A DNA stretch of 58,867 bases, from positions 1 through 58,867 of the forward strand of contig CALUUA010000031.1 of assembly GCA_944323845.1 (NCBI GenBank), given 5' to 3'. Source of the DNA: an uncultured Bacteroidales bacterium. Lineage in GTDB: Bacteria; Bacteroidota; Bacteroidia; Bacteroidales; UBA932. The notes below the pieces were generated by a model. That model did not search any database. It was not told the origin of the DNA and saw only the letters and a program-made list of their open reading frames with translations. The position numbers and the translations under genes are program-made. Position 1 is the stretch's first letter. Every line of letters starts with the position of its first letter. Below, piece by piece: positions 26,175-35,542 of the stretch.

Positions 26175-26657
26175 ATGCGGATGAATTTCAATATTCCACT
26201 GAAGCCGGCGATCGTGCTTCTTTCGATTCTGACCTTGGCCGTAACTTCCTGCAATACGTACAGGAAGATAAACTATCTTCAGGATGTGGTGCCGGACGAG
26301 GCGGAACGCATAGCCATAAACAAAGGAATCCTCATCCAGCCGAAAGACATGATTTCCATAGTGGTGTCCAGCAGGAACCCGGAACTGGCGTTTACGCTTA
26401 CTGACCGTTTTCCTGTAAGGGCCGAGCGGGTTCTCTCCACTCTGATCGACGTGTATAACGAAGAATGGATTACGGACAAGACCCGCGCAGGCCTTATGGA
26501 CAAGCGGGCGCTTCCGATGGTGGAAGAGATATCGAAGAGCGGGGTATATCCGAGGATGGCCATAGCCCTGAACGGGATAGAGCCGAAGGAGAGGAAGTAT
26601 GGTTACGGCCGTTACGGATATGGCTATGGATACGGGTACAGATACGAAAGCAAGTAG
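26175..26657 (+). pseudogene. In-frame composite of wza and wzc fragments
   Basis: The 160-residue product reads as three pieces joined in frame. Residues 1-72 are the start of a Wza-like export lipoprotein: signal peptide, lipobox Cys26, then YRKINYLQDV and IQPKDMISIVVSSRNPELA of the Poly_export domain. Residues about 73-103 resemble an internal part of a Wzc-type co-polymerase (RVLSTLIDVYNEEWITDK). Residues about 105-160 match the Wzc C-terminus: LMDKRALPMVEEI, MAIALNG, and a Tyr-Gly cluster. Missing are most of Wza, the Wzc membrane segments and the whole kinase domain. The gene order wza then wzc is kept, so two internal deletions (near 26388 and 26485) explain it. The start could also be the ATG at 26181. 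It might be expressed, but cannot be a normal exporter or kinase. Confidence 0.7.
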
Positions 26658-27192
26658 TCCTGCTGAGTGTCCGCAGCTGAAATGGTTCCCTTTGCGGGTG
26701 ACATATTCGAGGGAACTGAAAGTCAGGGATATGCTCCGGATGTCTGGTTTCGAGTGTTTCGTGCCGATGACAGTCAGGGAAGAAGAGACAGGAGGCGTGA
26801 AGAGAATCAGGGAGGTGCCGGCGGTGAGCAATCTCTGTTTTGTCAGGGCCGGGCGCAAGCAGCTTGATGAGGCGATACTGGAGCGCGGGATGAGGTCTTT
26901 TGTCAGCTATATATGGAACAGGTCGAGCCGGATGCCGGAATCCGTTCCGGACAAGGCCATGGCCGATTTCATACGGGTGTCGGAGTCGCGGATGGAAGAT
27001 ATCGTATATCTGCTTGAAGTGAATTCCCGCCTCAGGGCAGGGCAGAGGGTAAGGATAAAGGACGGGCCTTTCGCAGGCGTTGTAGGAAAGGTGGTGAGGA
27101 TACGCCGTTCGCGCAGGGTGATGGTAGAGCTTCCCGGGATGCTGGCAGTGGCGACAGGCTACATACCTGAAGATAATCTGGAAATCGTTTGA
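26599..27192 (+). CDS. UpxY/NusG-family processive transcription antiterminator
   Basis: A 197-residue NusG-like protein: NGN domain (about 25-120, KWFPLRVTYSRELKVRDML) and a C-terminal KOW domain (about 140-197, LRAGQRVRIKDGPFAGVVGKVVRI). In Bacteroides, UpxY proteins associate with the operon's leader and allow RNA polymerase to pass terminators in long capsule operons. That fits this locus, whose genes run another 22 kb. The ATG at 26599 is preceded by AAGGAGAGG, supporting this start. Its first 59 bases lie inside the Tyr-Gly tail of the wza/wzc composite, in another frame. No UpxZ-like gene follows. Confidence 0.85.
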   Translation: MVTAVTDMAMDTGTDTKASSPAECPQLKWFPLRVTYSRELKVRDMLRMSGFECFVPMTVREEETGGVKRIREVPAVSNLCFVRAGRKQLDEAILERGMRSFVSYIWNRSSRMPESVPDKAMADFIRVSESRMEDIVYLLEVNSRLRAGQRVRIKDGPFAGVVGKVVRIRRSRRVMVELPGMLAVATGYIPEDNLEIV

Positions 27193-27263
27193 CGGTTTCC
27201 GCCATATTGGATATAAATATCTATGCTAAGTCGGTTTTTGCTGCTGGATAGCGCAGAAAAGAC

Positions 27264-27315
27264 AGCCTGGAAAGGCTTTGCATATTTGAATAGTACGCAC
27301 GGTAAAAAGACCGTG
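27264..27315 (+). promoter_or_regulatory. Two hairpins between upxY and the wecA-like gene
   Basis: The 159-base gap holds AGCCT-GGAA-AGGCT (27264-27277) and CACGGT-AAAAAG-ACCGTG (27298-27315), with a -7-like CATATTTG (27281-27288) between them. Neither hairpin has a U-run. They could be sites for the antiterminator or leader structures of an internal transcript. Confidence 0.35.
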
Positions 27316-27351
27316 TGACCCTGAATGTGTGTTTAACCTGAAATGTAAGTT

Positions 27352-28518
27352 ATGATAGACTATTTGACCGAAATCATTGTGGATATGAATGCAGATATTC
27401 TTCTGACTGTTTTGCCGACGACTTTTTTCGTCTGCCTGATGCTTACTATCGTGGCTTTGCCTGAAGTCATCAGAATAGCGTTCAGAAAACAGCTGTTCGA
27501 TGTGCCGGACTATCGCAAGGTCCATACCGGTCAGGTGCCGCGACTGGGCGGAGTGACTTTCCTTCCGGGAATCATGATTTCGGTGATGTTGGCGTTCGGA
27601 TTCCTTACGGAATTCCAGTCCTCGTCTTCTGTCACTGCGGAAATCCTGTTCGGAGCCTCCGGAGCCCTCTTTCTGTACATGACCGGGGTGGCGGACGACT
27701 TGGTGGGGCTTTCATACAGGGTCAAGTTCCCGATACAGATATTCTCAGCTTTCCTGCTGTGCGCTTCCGGACTCTGGATAGACAATTTCCACGGCATTTT
27801 CGGCATCCACGAGCTTCATCCGGCCATAGGCATTCCTTTTTCGGTGGTGCTGGTCGTCCTGATCATCAATGCCATAAACCTGATCGACGGGATCGACGGT
27901 CTGGCATCAGGCCTGTGTATCATGATGATTACTCTGTTTGCGATTCTCTTTGTCAGGGAAGGGCTTTTGAGATATGCCATCATAGCGGCAGCTGCTCTCG
28001 GCGCCTTGCTTCCTTTTTATATTTACAACGTGTACGGCACCTCTGAGAAGCGTACCAAGATTTTCATGGGTGACGCCGGATCTCTGACCATGGGATACAT
28101 CATTTCGGCGTTTGCCATAAAGGCGGCCACATTTTCCGATGACATTCCGGGGCTTGAGGACAGGCAGACTTCCTTTTTCGTCTATTCGTTCGCAGTCCTC
28201 ATCGTGCCGGTTCTGGATGTCCTGAGACTGTTCTTCCACAGGATAATCCACAGGAGAAGCCCTTTCGAGCCGGACAGGTGCCACATACATCACAAGTTTC
28301 TCGCCATTGGCCTGACGATAGGGCAGGCCAGACATCTTATTATCGGCATATCGCTGCTTTTCTTTCTGGGGAATATCATCCTTATAAAGTACATCGACAT
28401 AAATATACTGATTGTCGTCGATATCGCAGTCTGGACACTGATACACATACTGATCAGCAGGAGGATAAAGACCTTGCAGTCGGAACATGCCGAGTCTGCG
28501 AAGAATTATCTCGAATGA
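27352..28518 (+). CDS. WecA/MraY-like undecaprenyl-phosphate sugar-1-phosphate transferase
   Basis: A 388-residue polytopic membrane enzyme (about eleven segments) that starts repeat-unit synthesis by moving a HexNAc-1-phosphate, usually GlcNAc, from UDP to undecaprenyl phosphate. Signature blocks: [10 protein letters not shown] near 62, [15 protein letters not shown] near 118, [12 protein letters not shown] near 178, [11 protein letters not shown] near 239, and the HIHHKF motif near 315. It belongs to the first, moderate-GC module (wecA-like, rmlA, wecC, wecB) of the locus. Gaps to the next gene are only 13 bases. Confidence 0.9.
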   Translation: MIDYLTEIIVDMNADILLTVLPTTFFVCLMLTIVALPEVIRIAFRKQLFDVPDYRKVHTGQVPRLGGVTFLPGIMISVMLAFGFLTEFQSSSSVTAEILFGASGALFLYMTGVADDLVGLSYRVKFPIQIFSAFLLCASGLWIDNFHGIFGIHELHPAIGIPFSVVLVVLIINAINLIDGIDGLASGLCIMMITLFAILFVREGLLRYAIIAAAALGALLPFYIYNVYGTSEKRTKIFMGDAGSLTMGYIISAFAIKAATFSDDIPGLEDRQTSFFVYSFAVLIVPVLDVLRLFFHRIIHRRSPFEPDRCHIHHKFLAIGLTIGQARHLIIGISLLFFLGNIILIKYIDINILIVVDIAVWTLIHILISRRIKTLQSEHAESAKNYLE

Positions 28519-28531
28519 CACTGGAAAAATA

Positions 28532-29407
28532 ATGAAAGGAATCGTATTGGCCGGAGGATCCGGCACCCGCCTTTACCCTATAACGAAGGGCGTAAGCAAG
28601 CAGATGCTTCCGATATTCGACAAACCGATGATATATTATCCCATATCTGTGCTTATGATGGCTGATATCAGGGATATACTGATCATATCCACGCCTGCCG
28701 ACCTTCCTGGGTTCCGGAGGCTTCTGGGCGACGGCAGTGATTTCGGGGTGAGGTTCGAATATGCGGAGCAGCCTTCGCCTGACGGTCTGGCCCAGGCATT
28801 CATCATAGGCGAAAAGTTCATCGGTGATGATTCCGTATGTCTTGTCCTGGGGGACAACATATTTCATGGCAGCGGTTTTCACAGGCTCCTTTCGGAAGCA
28901 GTCGCTTCTGCAGAGCGGGAAGGAAAGGCGACTGTATTCGGATATTGGGTCAATGACCCGCAAAGATACGGCGTGGCCGAGTTCGATGCTGAGGGAAACT
29001 GTCTGTCGATAGAGGAGAAGCCTGCGGAGCCGAAGTCGAATTATGCGGTTGTGGGCCTGTATTTCTATCCGAACAGGGTCGTCGGGATAGCGAAGAATAT
29101 CCGTCCGTCAGCCAGAGGGGAGCTGGAGATCACTTCGGTGAACCAGTGTTTCCTCGAGGACAGGCAGCTTAAGGTCCGGACTCTGGAACGTGGGTTTGCA
29201 TGGCTCGATACGGGGACGCATGATTCATTGGCGGAAGCCAGCACATATGTGGAGGTCATAGAGAAGCGGCAGGGTCTGAAAATCGCCTGCCTCGAAGAGA
29301 TCGCCTTCCGCAAAGGCTGGATTTCTGCCGACCGGATGCGTGCCCTCGCCCGCCCGATGCTCAAGAACCCTTACGGGCAATACCTCCTCAAAGTCATCGG
29401 CGAATGA
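28532..29407 (+). CDS. rmlA: Glucose-1-phosphate thymidylyltransferase
   Basis: A 291-residue nucleotidyltransferase making dTDP-glucose from glucose 1-phosphate and dTTP. The N-terminus [15 protein letters not shown], then [21 protein letters not shown], and the C-terminal [12 protein letters not shown] are diagnostic for RmlA. Length is normal. I start at the ATG at 28532 because residue 2 begins the nucleotide-binding strand. No rmlB, rmlC or rmlD is in the window, so dTDP-rhamnose or another dTDP sugar would need genes from elsewhere. Confidence 0.93.
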   Translation: MKGIVLAGGSGTRLYPITKGVSKQMLPIFDKPMIYYPISVLMMADIRDILIISTPADLPGFRRLLGDGSDFGVRFEYAEQPSPDGLAQAFIIGEKFIGDDSVCLVLGDNIFHGSGFHRLLSEAVASAEREGKATVFGYWVNDPQRYGVAEFDAEGNCLSIEEKPAEPKSNYAVVGLYFYPNRVVGIAKNIRPSARGELEITSVNQCFLEDRQLKVRTLERGFAWLDTGTHDSLAEASTYVEVIEKRQGLKIACLEEIAFRKGWISADRMRALARPMLKNPYGQYLLKVIGE

Positions 29408-29451
29408 CCTGCGGACGGAAGAAAGTGAAAATATAATTAAAACTTAATATT

Positions 29452-30672
29452 ATGATCAATGTAATCGGACTTGGCTACATAGGGCTGCCGACAGCCCTTA
29501 TGATGGCCTCTCATGGGGTGGAAGTAGTCGGAACAGACTATAACAAGGATCTTGTGGCCACTTTGAATGCAGGCAAGACTACTTTCAAGGAGGACGGACT
29601 GGACGAGCTTTTCCAGGCTGCCTTGGCTGCAGGAATCAAATTCACTACGGAATATCAGAAGACAGATATATACATAGTATCCGTTCCGACGCCGTATGAC
29701 AAGTTTTCGAAGAAAGTCGATGCCTGCTATGTCGTGGAGGCTGTGAAAGATGTGATGAACGTGTGTCCGAAAGGGGCTACAGTAGTCATCGAGTCCACTG
29801 TGTCGCCTGGTACCATAGACAAGTTCGTGCGTCCTGTCATCAAGGCCAGAGGATTCAAGATAGGCGAAGATATTCATCTGGTGCATGCTCCGGAAAGGAT
29901 CATTCCGGGAAATATGGTGTATGAGCTTCTCCATAATAACCGCACTATCGGAGCGGACAGCCGCGAGGTGGGCGAGAAAGTGAAGGAGTACTATGCATCA
30001 TTCTGTCAGGGTGAAATCGTAGTCACGGATATCCGCACTGCAGAAATGACCAAGGTCGTGGAGAACACTTTCAGGGCCGTGAACATCGCTTTCGCCAATG
30101 AACTGTGCCGAATCTGCCGTCATGACGACATGGATGTCTATGAAATTATCCGTATCTGCAATATGCACCCTCGCGTGAACATCCTTCAGCCAGGCCCCGG
30201 GGTCGGAGGTCACTGTATTTCCGTAGACCCGTGGTTCCTTGTCGGAGATTATCCTAGTCTGGCCAAAGTGATTGACGAGTCCATGAAGACGAACGACAGC
30301 CAGCCTGACTATGTGCTTAACAGGATATGTGAGATAATGAAAGAGAATGGCATTACCGACAATCGCCGTGTGGGACTTTACGGCCTTACATACAAGGAAA
30401 ACGTCGATGACTGCAGGGAATCTCCTACGCTTCAGCTGCTGGAATCGCAGGAAAGGCATCTCGCCAGACCGTTGAAAGTCTATGATCCGTTCATAACGAA
30501 AGATATCGTCGAAAACCAGTTCCATGATCTGGATACCTTCCTGAATGATGTGGATATGGTAGTGATCATGGTCAAGCATGATGAAATCAGGAAGAACATG
30601 GATAAACTTCAGGGTAAGGTGGTGCTCGACTGCCACAATATATGCAGTCTTCCGGGAGTATATCATCTCTAA
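29452..30672 (+). CDS. wecC: UDP-N-acetyl-D-mannosamine dehydrogenase
   Basis: A 406-residue NAD-dependent four-electron dehydrogenase of the UDP-glucose/UDP-ManNAc dehydrogenase family, oxidising UDP-ManNAc to UDP-ManNAcA. Rossmann motif GLGYIGLPTALMMA (5-18), the catalytic C255 in GGHCISVDPWF, and the C-terminal UDP-binding domain (about 300-400, with YKENVDDCRESP) are seen. WecC is preferred over other family members because a non-hydrolysing UDP-GlcNAc 2-epimerase, which makes its substrate, follows after 12 bases. Confidence 0.88.
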   Translation: MINVIGLGYIGLPTALMMASHGVEVVGTDYNKDLVATLNAGKTTFKEDGLDELFQAALAAGIKFTTEYQKTDIYIVSVPTPYDKFSKKVDACYVVEAVKDVMNVCPKGATVVIESTVSPGTIDKFVRPVIKARGFKIGEDIHLVHAPERIIPGNMVYELLHNNRTIGADSREVGEKVKEYYASFCQGEIVVTDIRTAEMTKVVENTFRAVNIAFANELCRICRHDDMDVYEIIRICNMHPRVNILQPGPGVGGHCISVDPWFLVGDYPSLAKVIDESMKTNDSQPDYVLNRICEIMKENGITDNRRVGLYGLTYKENVDDCRESPTLQLLESQERHLARPLKVYDPFITKDIVENQFHDLDTFLNDVDMVVIMVKHDEIRKNMDKLQGKVVLDCHNICSLPGVYHL

Positions 30673-30684
30673 CACAGTCGTGTC

Positions 30685-31836
30685 ATGAAGAAAGTAATGC
30701 TCGTTTTCGGAACACGCCCGGAGGCCATCAAGATGGCGCCTCTGGTAAAAGAGTTCCAGAAATATCCTGAGGAGTTCGAGACTATCGTGTGTGTGACCGG
30801 CCAGCATCGGGAGATGCTGGATCAGGTTCTGCACATCTTTGATATCAGGCCGGACTATGATTTGAATATCATGAAGCAGGGACAGGATCTGTATGATGTC
30901 ACTGCTCGGGTGCTCACAGGCATGAGAGATGTGCTGAAGGAAACCCATCCGGATGCCGTACTTGTTCATGGAGATACGACCACATCCACGGCGGCTGCTC
31001 TGGCGGCTTTTTACCAGCAGATTCCGGTAGGTCATGTGGAGGCAGGACTCAGGACACACAATATCTACAGTCCGTGGCCGGAGGAGATGAACCGGCAGAT
31101 TACAGGCAGGATCGCCACATACGACTTCGCTCCGACACCGCTCAGCAGAGAGAATCTGTTGAAAGAAAATGTATCGGAGGATAAGATAACCGTTACGGGA
31201 AACACTGTCATCGACGCCTTGTATTGGGTGGTAGACAAAATCAAGAATGACGGGCAGCTGCATTCTGAACTGGAAACCGTCCTCAAAAATGCAGGATATG
31301 ATACCGGGAGGCTTGCAGACGGCAGGAAACTGGTACTCATCACGGGACATCGCAGGGAAAATTTCGGAGACGGTTTCATCCACATGTGTACTGCTATCAA
31401 AGATCTGACACATAAGTATCCGGACGTGGATTTCGTTTACCCGATGCACCTGAACCCGAATGTCCGCAAACCTATCCACGAGGTGTTCGGCGAGGACTTG
31501 AGCCATCTTGGAAACATGTTTTTCATAGAGCCGCTCGAGTATCTGAGCTTCGTTTACCTTATGGAAAAATCCACGATTGTGCTTACCGACAGCGGCGGAA
31601 TCCAGGAAGAGGCTCCCGGGCTCGGAAAACCGGTACTGGTCATGAGGGACACTACAGAGCGTCCAGAGGCTCTCGATGCCGGTACGGTCAAGCTCGTCGG
31701 CACCGATTACGGGAAGATTGTCGGCGAAGTGTCTGTCCTTCTCGATGATCCTGAAGCATACAGGAAAATGAGTCAGGCAGTCAATCCATATGGCGACGGC
31801 AAGGCCTGCGGGAGGATAGTATTACAATTTAAATAA
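30685..31836 (+). CDS. wecB: UDP-N-acetylglucosamine 2-epimerase (non-hydrolysing)
   Basis: A 383-residue enzyme converting UDP-GlcNAc to UDP-ManNAc. It begins with VFGTRPEAIKMAPLV, and has VHGDTTTS, HVEAGLRT, the EEMNRQ block, GHRRENFG near 213, and DSGGIQEEAPGLGKPVLVMR near 295, all characteristic. It forms the ManNAcA pathway with wecC. It is the last gene at the genomic GC level; composition drops sharply right after its stop codon. Confidence 0.93.
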   Translation: MKKVMLVFGTRPEAIKMAPLVKEFQKYPEEFETIVCVTGQHREMLDQVLHIFDIRPDYDLNIMKQGQDLYDVTARVLTGMRDVLKETHPDAVLVHGDTTTSTAAALAAFYQQIPVGHVEAGLRTHNIYSPWPEEMNRQITGRIATYDFAPTPLSRENLLKENVSEDKITVTGNTVIDALYWVVDKIKNDGQLHSELETVLKNAGYDTGRLADGRKLVLITGHRRENFGDGFIHMCTAIKDLTHKYPDVDFVYPMHLNPNVRKPIHEVFGEDLSHLGNMFFIEPLEYLSFVYLMEKSTIVLTDSGGIQEEAPGLGKPVLVMRDTTERPEALDAGTVKLVGTDYGKIVGEVSVLLDDPEAYRKMSQAVNPYGDGKACGRIVLQFK

Positions 31837-31907
31837 ATTTAGGTGAAATTTTGCTTGCCTTATACAAATAAATATTGTTAGTTGTCGATAATTGATATTT
31901 TCAATAT

Positions 31908-33431
31908 ATGCCAGATAACTTAGCGAGAAATAAACAAATAGCCAAGAATACAATAATGTTATACATTAGAATGTTTCTTGTTATGTTTGTTTCATTATAT
32001 ACATCACGAATTGTATTGAATGTTCTAGGTGCAGAGGATTATGGTGTATATAATGTTGTTGGAGGCGTAATTACAATGCTATCTTTTCTGAATAGTTCTT
32101 TAAGTACTGCAACTCAACGATATTTAAATTATGAAATGGGAAAAAATAATGCAAAAGCGTTAAATAAGGTATTTTCAATATCCTTTATAACATTTTGTAT
32201 TTTAGCATTTTTCGCCATTTCTATTGCTGAAACAGTTGGCCTATGGTTTGTGCAAAATAAATTAGTTATTCCCATTGATAGAATGTCTGCGGCATTATGG
32301 GTTTATCAATTTTCAATAATGACTTTTGCCGTTAATATGTTAATGATACCATATACTGCTGCGATAATAGCTAATGAGCATATGTCGATTTATGCTTATG
32401 TGTCAATTGTTGAGATTATTTTAAAATTAGGTTTAGTTTATTTTCTGACGATAATTAACTTTGATAAATTGAAGTTATATTCTATAATGATGTTTATTGT
32501 AACATGTTTAATAACGTCAATTTATAGAATATATTGCATTAAAAGTTTCCCTGAATGCCATTTAAAATTTGTATGGGATAGTAAATTATTAAGAAAACTA
32601 TTTTCCTTTTCAGGATGGATGCTGACAGGAACTCTGGGCCGTTTATTATGTACTCAGGGTATAAACATATTGATAAATATGTTTTTTGGACCGGTGTTTA
32701 ATGCCGCAAAGGCTATTTCAACTCAAGTATATTCTTCAATTTCGTCTTTTTCACAAAATTTTATGACGGCTGTGCGTCCACAAATAATAAAATCATATGC
32801 TCAAGATGACTTGAAATACATGTATAGACTCGTATTTTCATCGTCAAAATTAAGTTTTTATTTATTGTTTGTGTTGTGTCTTCCATTAATCATTTCGGCA
32901 CAGTTTGTTTTGGAGTTATGGCTTAAAAACGTTCCAGATTTAGCTGTTTTATTTACAAGATTGGTTCTAATAGATCTATTAATTCAGTCAATTTATTCTC
33001 CAATTACATATGTGTCGCAAGCAGCAAATAAAACGAGGGAATACCAAATTAGTATTACAATATGCTATGTATTAATTTTTGTCGTATCATTATTTTTATA
33101 CAAAATTGGTTGTCCTGTATATACAACATTTATAGTTTCTATAATAATTGATATTATAGGTTTATTCGTTAGGCTTATAGTAGTAAATCAAACTGTGAAA
33201 TTTCCGATAAGTGCATATTTAAAAAGTGTTATAGGACCAGCTATTTTAGTTGTTTCTGCATCAATTATATTTATTATCATTATCAATATAATTATTAATC
33301 AATTTACTGATAATATGCTTGGAATAATAATAGCTAGCTTGATAATACCTATATGTATTGTATGGATAATTGGTATTGATAAATCAGAAAAAAATCTAGT
33401 CCGGAATTTAATATATAAATTATTTAATTAA
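31908..33431 (+). CDS. wzx: Wzx-type oligosaccharide flippase
   Basis: A 507-residue very hydrophobic protein with about fourteen membrane segments and the MOP/PST flippase N-terminus (NTIMLYIRMFLVMFVSLYTSR, then LGAEDYGVYNVVGG). It would flip the undecaprenyl-linked repeat unit to the periplasm. The DNA is much more AT-rich than the genes to its left, marking the start of the strain-variable part of the locus. A Wzy-like polymerase lies 4.5 kb downstream, consistent with a Wzx/Wzy pathway. Confidence 0.85.
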   Translation: MPDNLARNKQIAKNTIMLYIRMFLVMFVSLYTSRIVLNVLGAEDYGVYNVVGGVITMLSFLNSSLSTATQRYLNYEMGKNNAKALNKVFSISFITFCILAFFAISIAETVGLWFVQNKLVIPIDRMSAALWVYQFSIMTFAVNMLMIPYTAAIIANEHMSIYAYVSIVEIILKLGLVYFLTIINFDKLKLYSIMMFIVTCLITSIYRIYCIKSFPECHLKFVWDSKLLRKLFSFSGWMLTGTLGRLLCTQGINILINMFFGPVFNAAKAISTQVYSSISSFSQNFMTAVRPQIIKSYAQDDLKYMYRLVFSSSKLSFYLLFVLCLPLIISAQFVLELWLKNVPDLAVLFTRLVLIDLLIQSIYSPITYVSQAANKTREYQISITICYVLIFVVSLFLYKIGCPVYTTFIVSIIIDIIGLFVRLIVVNQTVKFPISAYLKSVIGPAILVVSASIIFIIIINIIINQFTDNMLGIIIASLIIPICIVWIIGIDKSEKNLVRNLIYKLFN

Positions 33432-33437
33432 ATAATC

Positions 33438-34451
33438 ATGATAAAAATAGGTCAGCCATATCTTATAGAAAAAGATAATAAGGTTCGGGTCGTTTCCGAT
33501 ATTATGATTGATGATGAAACATGTCCTTAATGGGCTGAAGTCGATAAAAAGTATGCACAATATATTTGTTATGAGCATTCAGATGCTTTTGTTGTTGCTT
33601 TATTACATTATGCTATTACGAATAATCAAGATATCGTATGTGAAGCTCCTATGAACGAAGATCTTTATTATCAGATTTCGACTTATACAATAGATGCTTT
33701 GACCAAATGGAGTCCCAATATGCATAAAATAACGCTTGAAGCAGAAATTGATTCACAACGTTTACCTTGCGCAAATAAAGTAGGAACAGGAATTTCTTGT
33801 GGTATAGATTCTTTTCATGCATTGGCATTACATGCAGATATTAAAATGAATCGGCACCGAATTACTCATCTTCTTTTTAATAATACAGGATCACATGGAG
33901 AAGGAGCTGCAGCTGAAAAGTTATACAATGAAAGGAGGAATAGAATTGAGTCATTCTGTACTCAAAATGGATTTAATTTAATTGAACTCAATTTAAATAT
34001 TAAATCTACATTCAAGCAGAACCATCTTCTTTCTCATACTTATACAAGTATGTTTTCTGTGTTTTGTTTACAAAAGTTATTTTCAATATATTATTATGCT
34101 TCTGGTCATACAATCAATGATTTTACTATTAAAGATACAGATATAATAGATCCTGCCAATTATGATTTTTTCTTACTTCAATCGTTCTCTACTGAGAATT
34201 TAAAATTATATTCAGAGGGTGCTTGTTTAACAAGACTAGAGAAAACGAAAGAGGTTGCTAAATATAAACCATCTTATAATTTTCTGAATGTATGCGTTAG
34301 AACATCAGAAAACTGTGGAAAATGTGAGAAGTGCAGAAGAACTTTACTCGCTTTAGATGCTATAGGCGGGCTTGACTATTATAGTAGTGTATTTGATATT
34401 GATTATTATAAGAATAATAAGATTGAGTATTTAATTTTTCTTGAAGCTTAA
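33438..34451 (+). pseudogene. PP-loop (adenine nucleotide alpha-hydrolase-like) protein interrupted by a TAA codon
   Basis: The reading frame opens at ATG 33438, six bases after wzx, and would give 337 residues, but codon 31 is TAA (33528-33530). The frame resumes without shift on both sides (residues before: VSDIMIDDETCP; after: WAEVDKKYAQYICYEHSD), so a single base change, for example from TTA, accounts for it. Downstream are a PP-loop-like SCGIDS (120-125 of the full frame) and a C-terminal four-Cys cluster (C, CGKC, C), as in QueC-like proteins. Translation could restart at ATG 33651 to give 266 residues with the PP-loop intact. Its substrate in polysaccharide synthesis is unknown. Confidence 0.7.
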
Positions 34452-34538
34452 AAGAGGCTTAATAACGTATTCTACATAGAAATTTACCCTTACTTTAAAA
34501 AAGATATAACACTGTTAATAAAAATTAGAGCGATACCA

Positions 34539-34634
34539 ATGATTTTATTAACATATAAAAGATGTTTATTCAGTTTAATTAAAAAACATATACCTAAAAA
34601 GATATTAGGCGTATTATATAGAATAAAAAGATGA
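34539..34634 (+). CDS. Short Lys/Leu-rich reading frame, possible gene remnant
   Basis: A 31-residue frame starting MILLTYKRCLFSLI and ending in IKR. Its TGA overlaps the ATG of the next gene in an ATGA junction, the arrangement typical of coupled genes. The same frame is open all the way back to the stop at 34449-34451, 60 codons in total, without an earlier ATG. It may be the 3' end of a decayed glycosyltransferase or a tiny leader peptide. I do not recognise it. Confidence 0.3.
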   Translation: MILLTYKRCLFSLIKKHIPKKILGVLYRIKR

Positions 34635-35542
34635 ATACAATATACATAATATATAATCGTATAAAAAGGACGATATTTAGAATAATTTATGTATTTATCG
34701 AATTAACTAAATTAGATGGTATCCGTATAAATTCTACTGCTAAGTTATCGTGTTTTGAAAAGATTTATTCAAATAATTTTGGCGATGATTTAAACTTATT
34801 ATTTTTAAGAGAAATTGTATATAAGAAATTAATATATTATCCTCGCTCTATAATCTCGCATGTATTTAAATTAGATAATTATATATGTATAGGTTCAACA
34901 ATTGAATCTAGATCTAATGAAAAATCAATAATATGGGGGGCAGGGATGATTAGTGCGGATAGAGATTTTATTTTTCCTAAAAAAATATGTGCAGTGAGAG
35001 GCAAATTAACAAGACAAAGGTTTATAGATAAAGGGATCGATTGTCCTCAAATATATGGCGACCCTGCGTTATTACTGCCATTATATTATTATCCAAAAAA
35101 TAGAACAAAATTATTTGAATTGGGTATAATTCCTCATTATGTTGATAAAAATAACAAATATATTCAGCAGATGCGCAGAAACGATCCATCTATAGAAATA
35201 ATTGATGTAACAGAATATTCTGATTGGCATCTAATTATAGATAAGATTATTTCGTGCAAATACATTGTTTCTAGTTCTTTGCACGGGTTAATTGTTTCTG
35301 ATGCATATGGTATCCCCAATTTATGGGTTGAGTTTTCAAAGAATATCCATGGAGAAAGATTTAAATTTTATGACTACTATAGTTCAATAAATAAAGAGAA
35401 GCTATTACCAATATTTATTAATCAATATTATACAAAAGAGGAATTAATTGTTAAAATGATAGATTACACAAGTATCGAATTTGATCCTGTTCCATTAATT
35501 GAAGCTTGCCCTTTTATGTTAAAATCTCCTGACAATGTTTGA
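34631..35542 (+). CDS. Polysaccharide pyruvyl transferase family protein
   Basis: A 303-residue cytoplasmic protein of the CsaB/WcaK-like pyruvyl transferase family, which move pyruvate from phosphoenolpyruvate to a sugar as a ketal. Seen: NNFGDDLNLLFL near 49, WGAGMIS near 98, AVRGKLTRQRFIDKG near 117, YGDPALLLPLYY near 140, and SSLHGLIVSDAYGIPNLWV near 213, a family hallmark. It overlaps the next gene by 8 bases. A negatively charged ketal on the polymer is a reasonable inference. Confidence 0.82.
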   Translation: MNTIYIIYNRIKRTIFRIIYVFIELTKLDGIRINSTAKLSCFEKIYSNNFGDDLNLLFLREIVYKKLIYYPRSIISHVFKLDNYICIGSTIESRSNEKSIIWGAGMISADRDFIFPKKICAVRGKLTRQRFIDKGIDCPQIYGDPALLLPLYYYPKNRTKLFELGIIPHYVDKNNKYIQQMRRNDPSIEIIDVTEYSDWHLIIDKIISCKYIVSSSLHGLIVSDAYGIPNLWVEFSKNIHGERFKFYDYYSSINKEKLLPIFINQYYTKEELIVKMIDYTSIEFDPVPLIEACPFMLKSPDNV

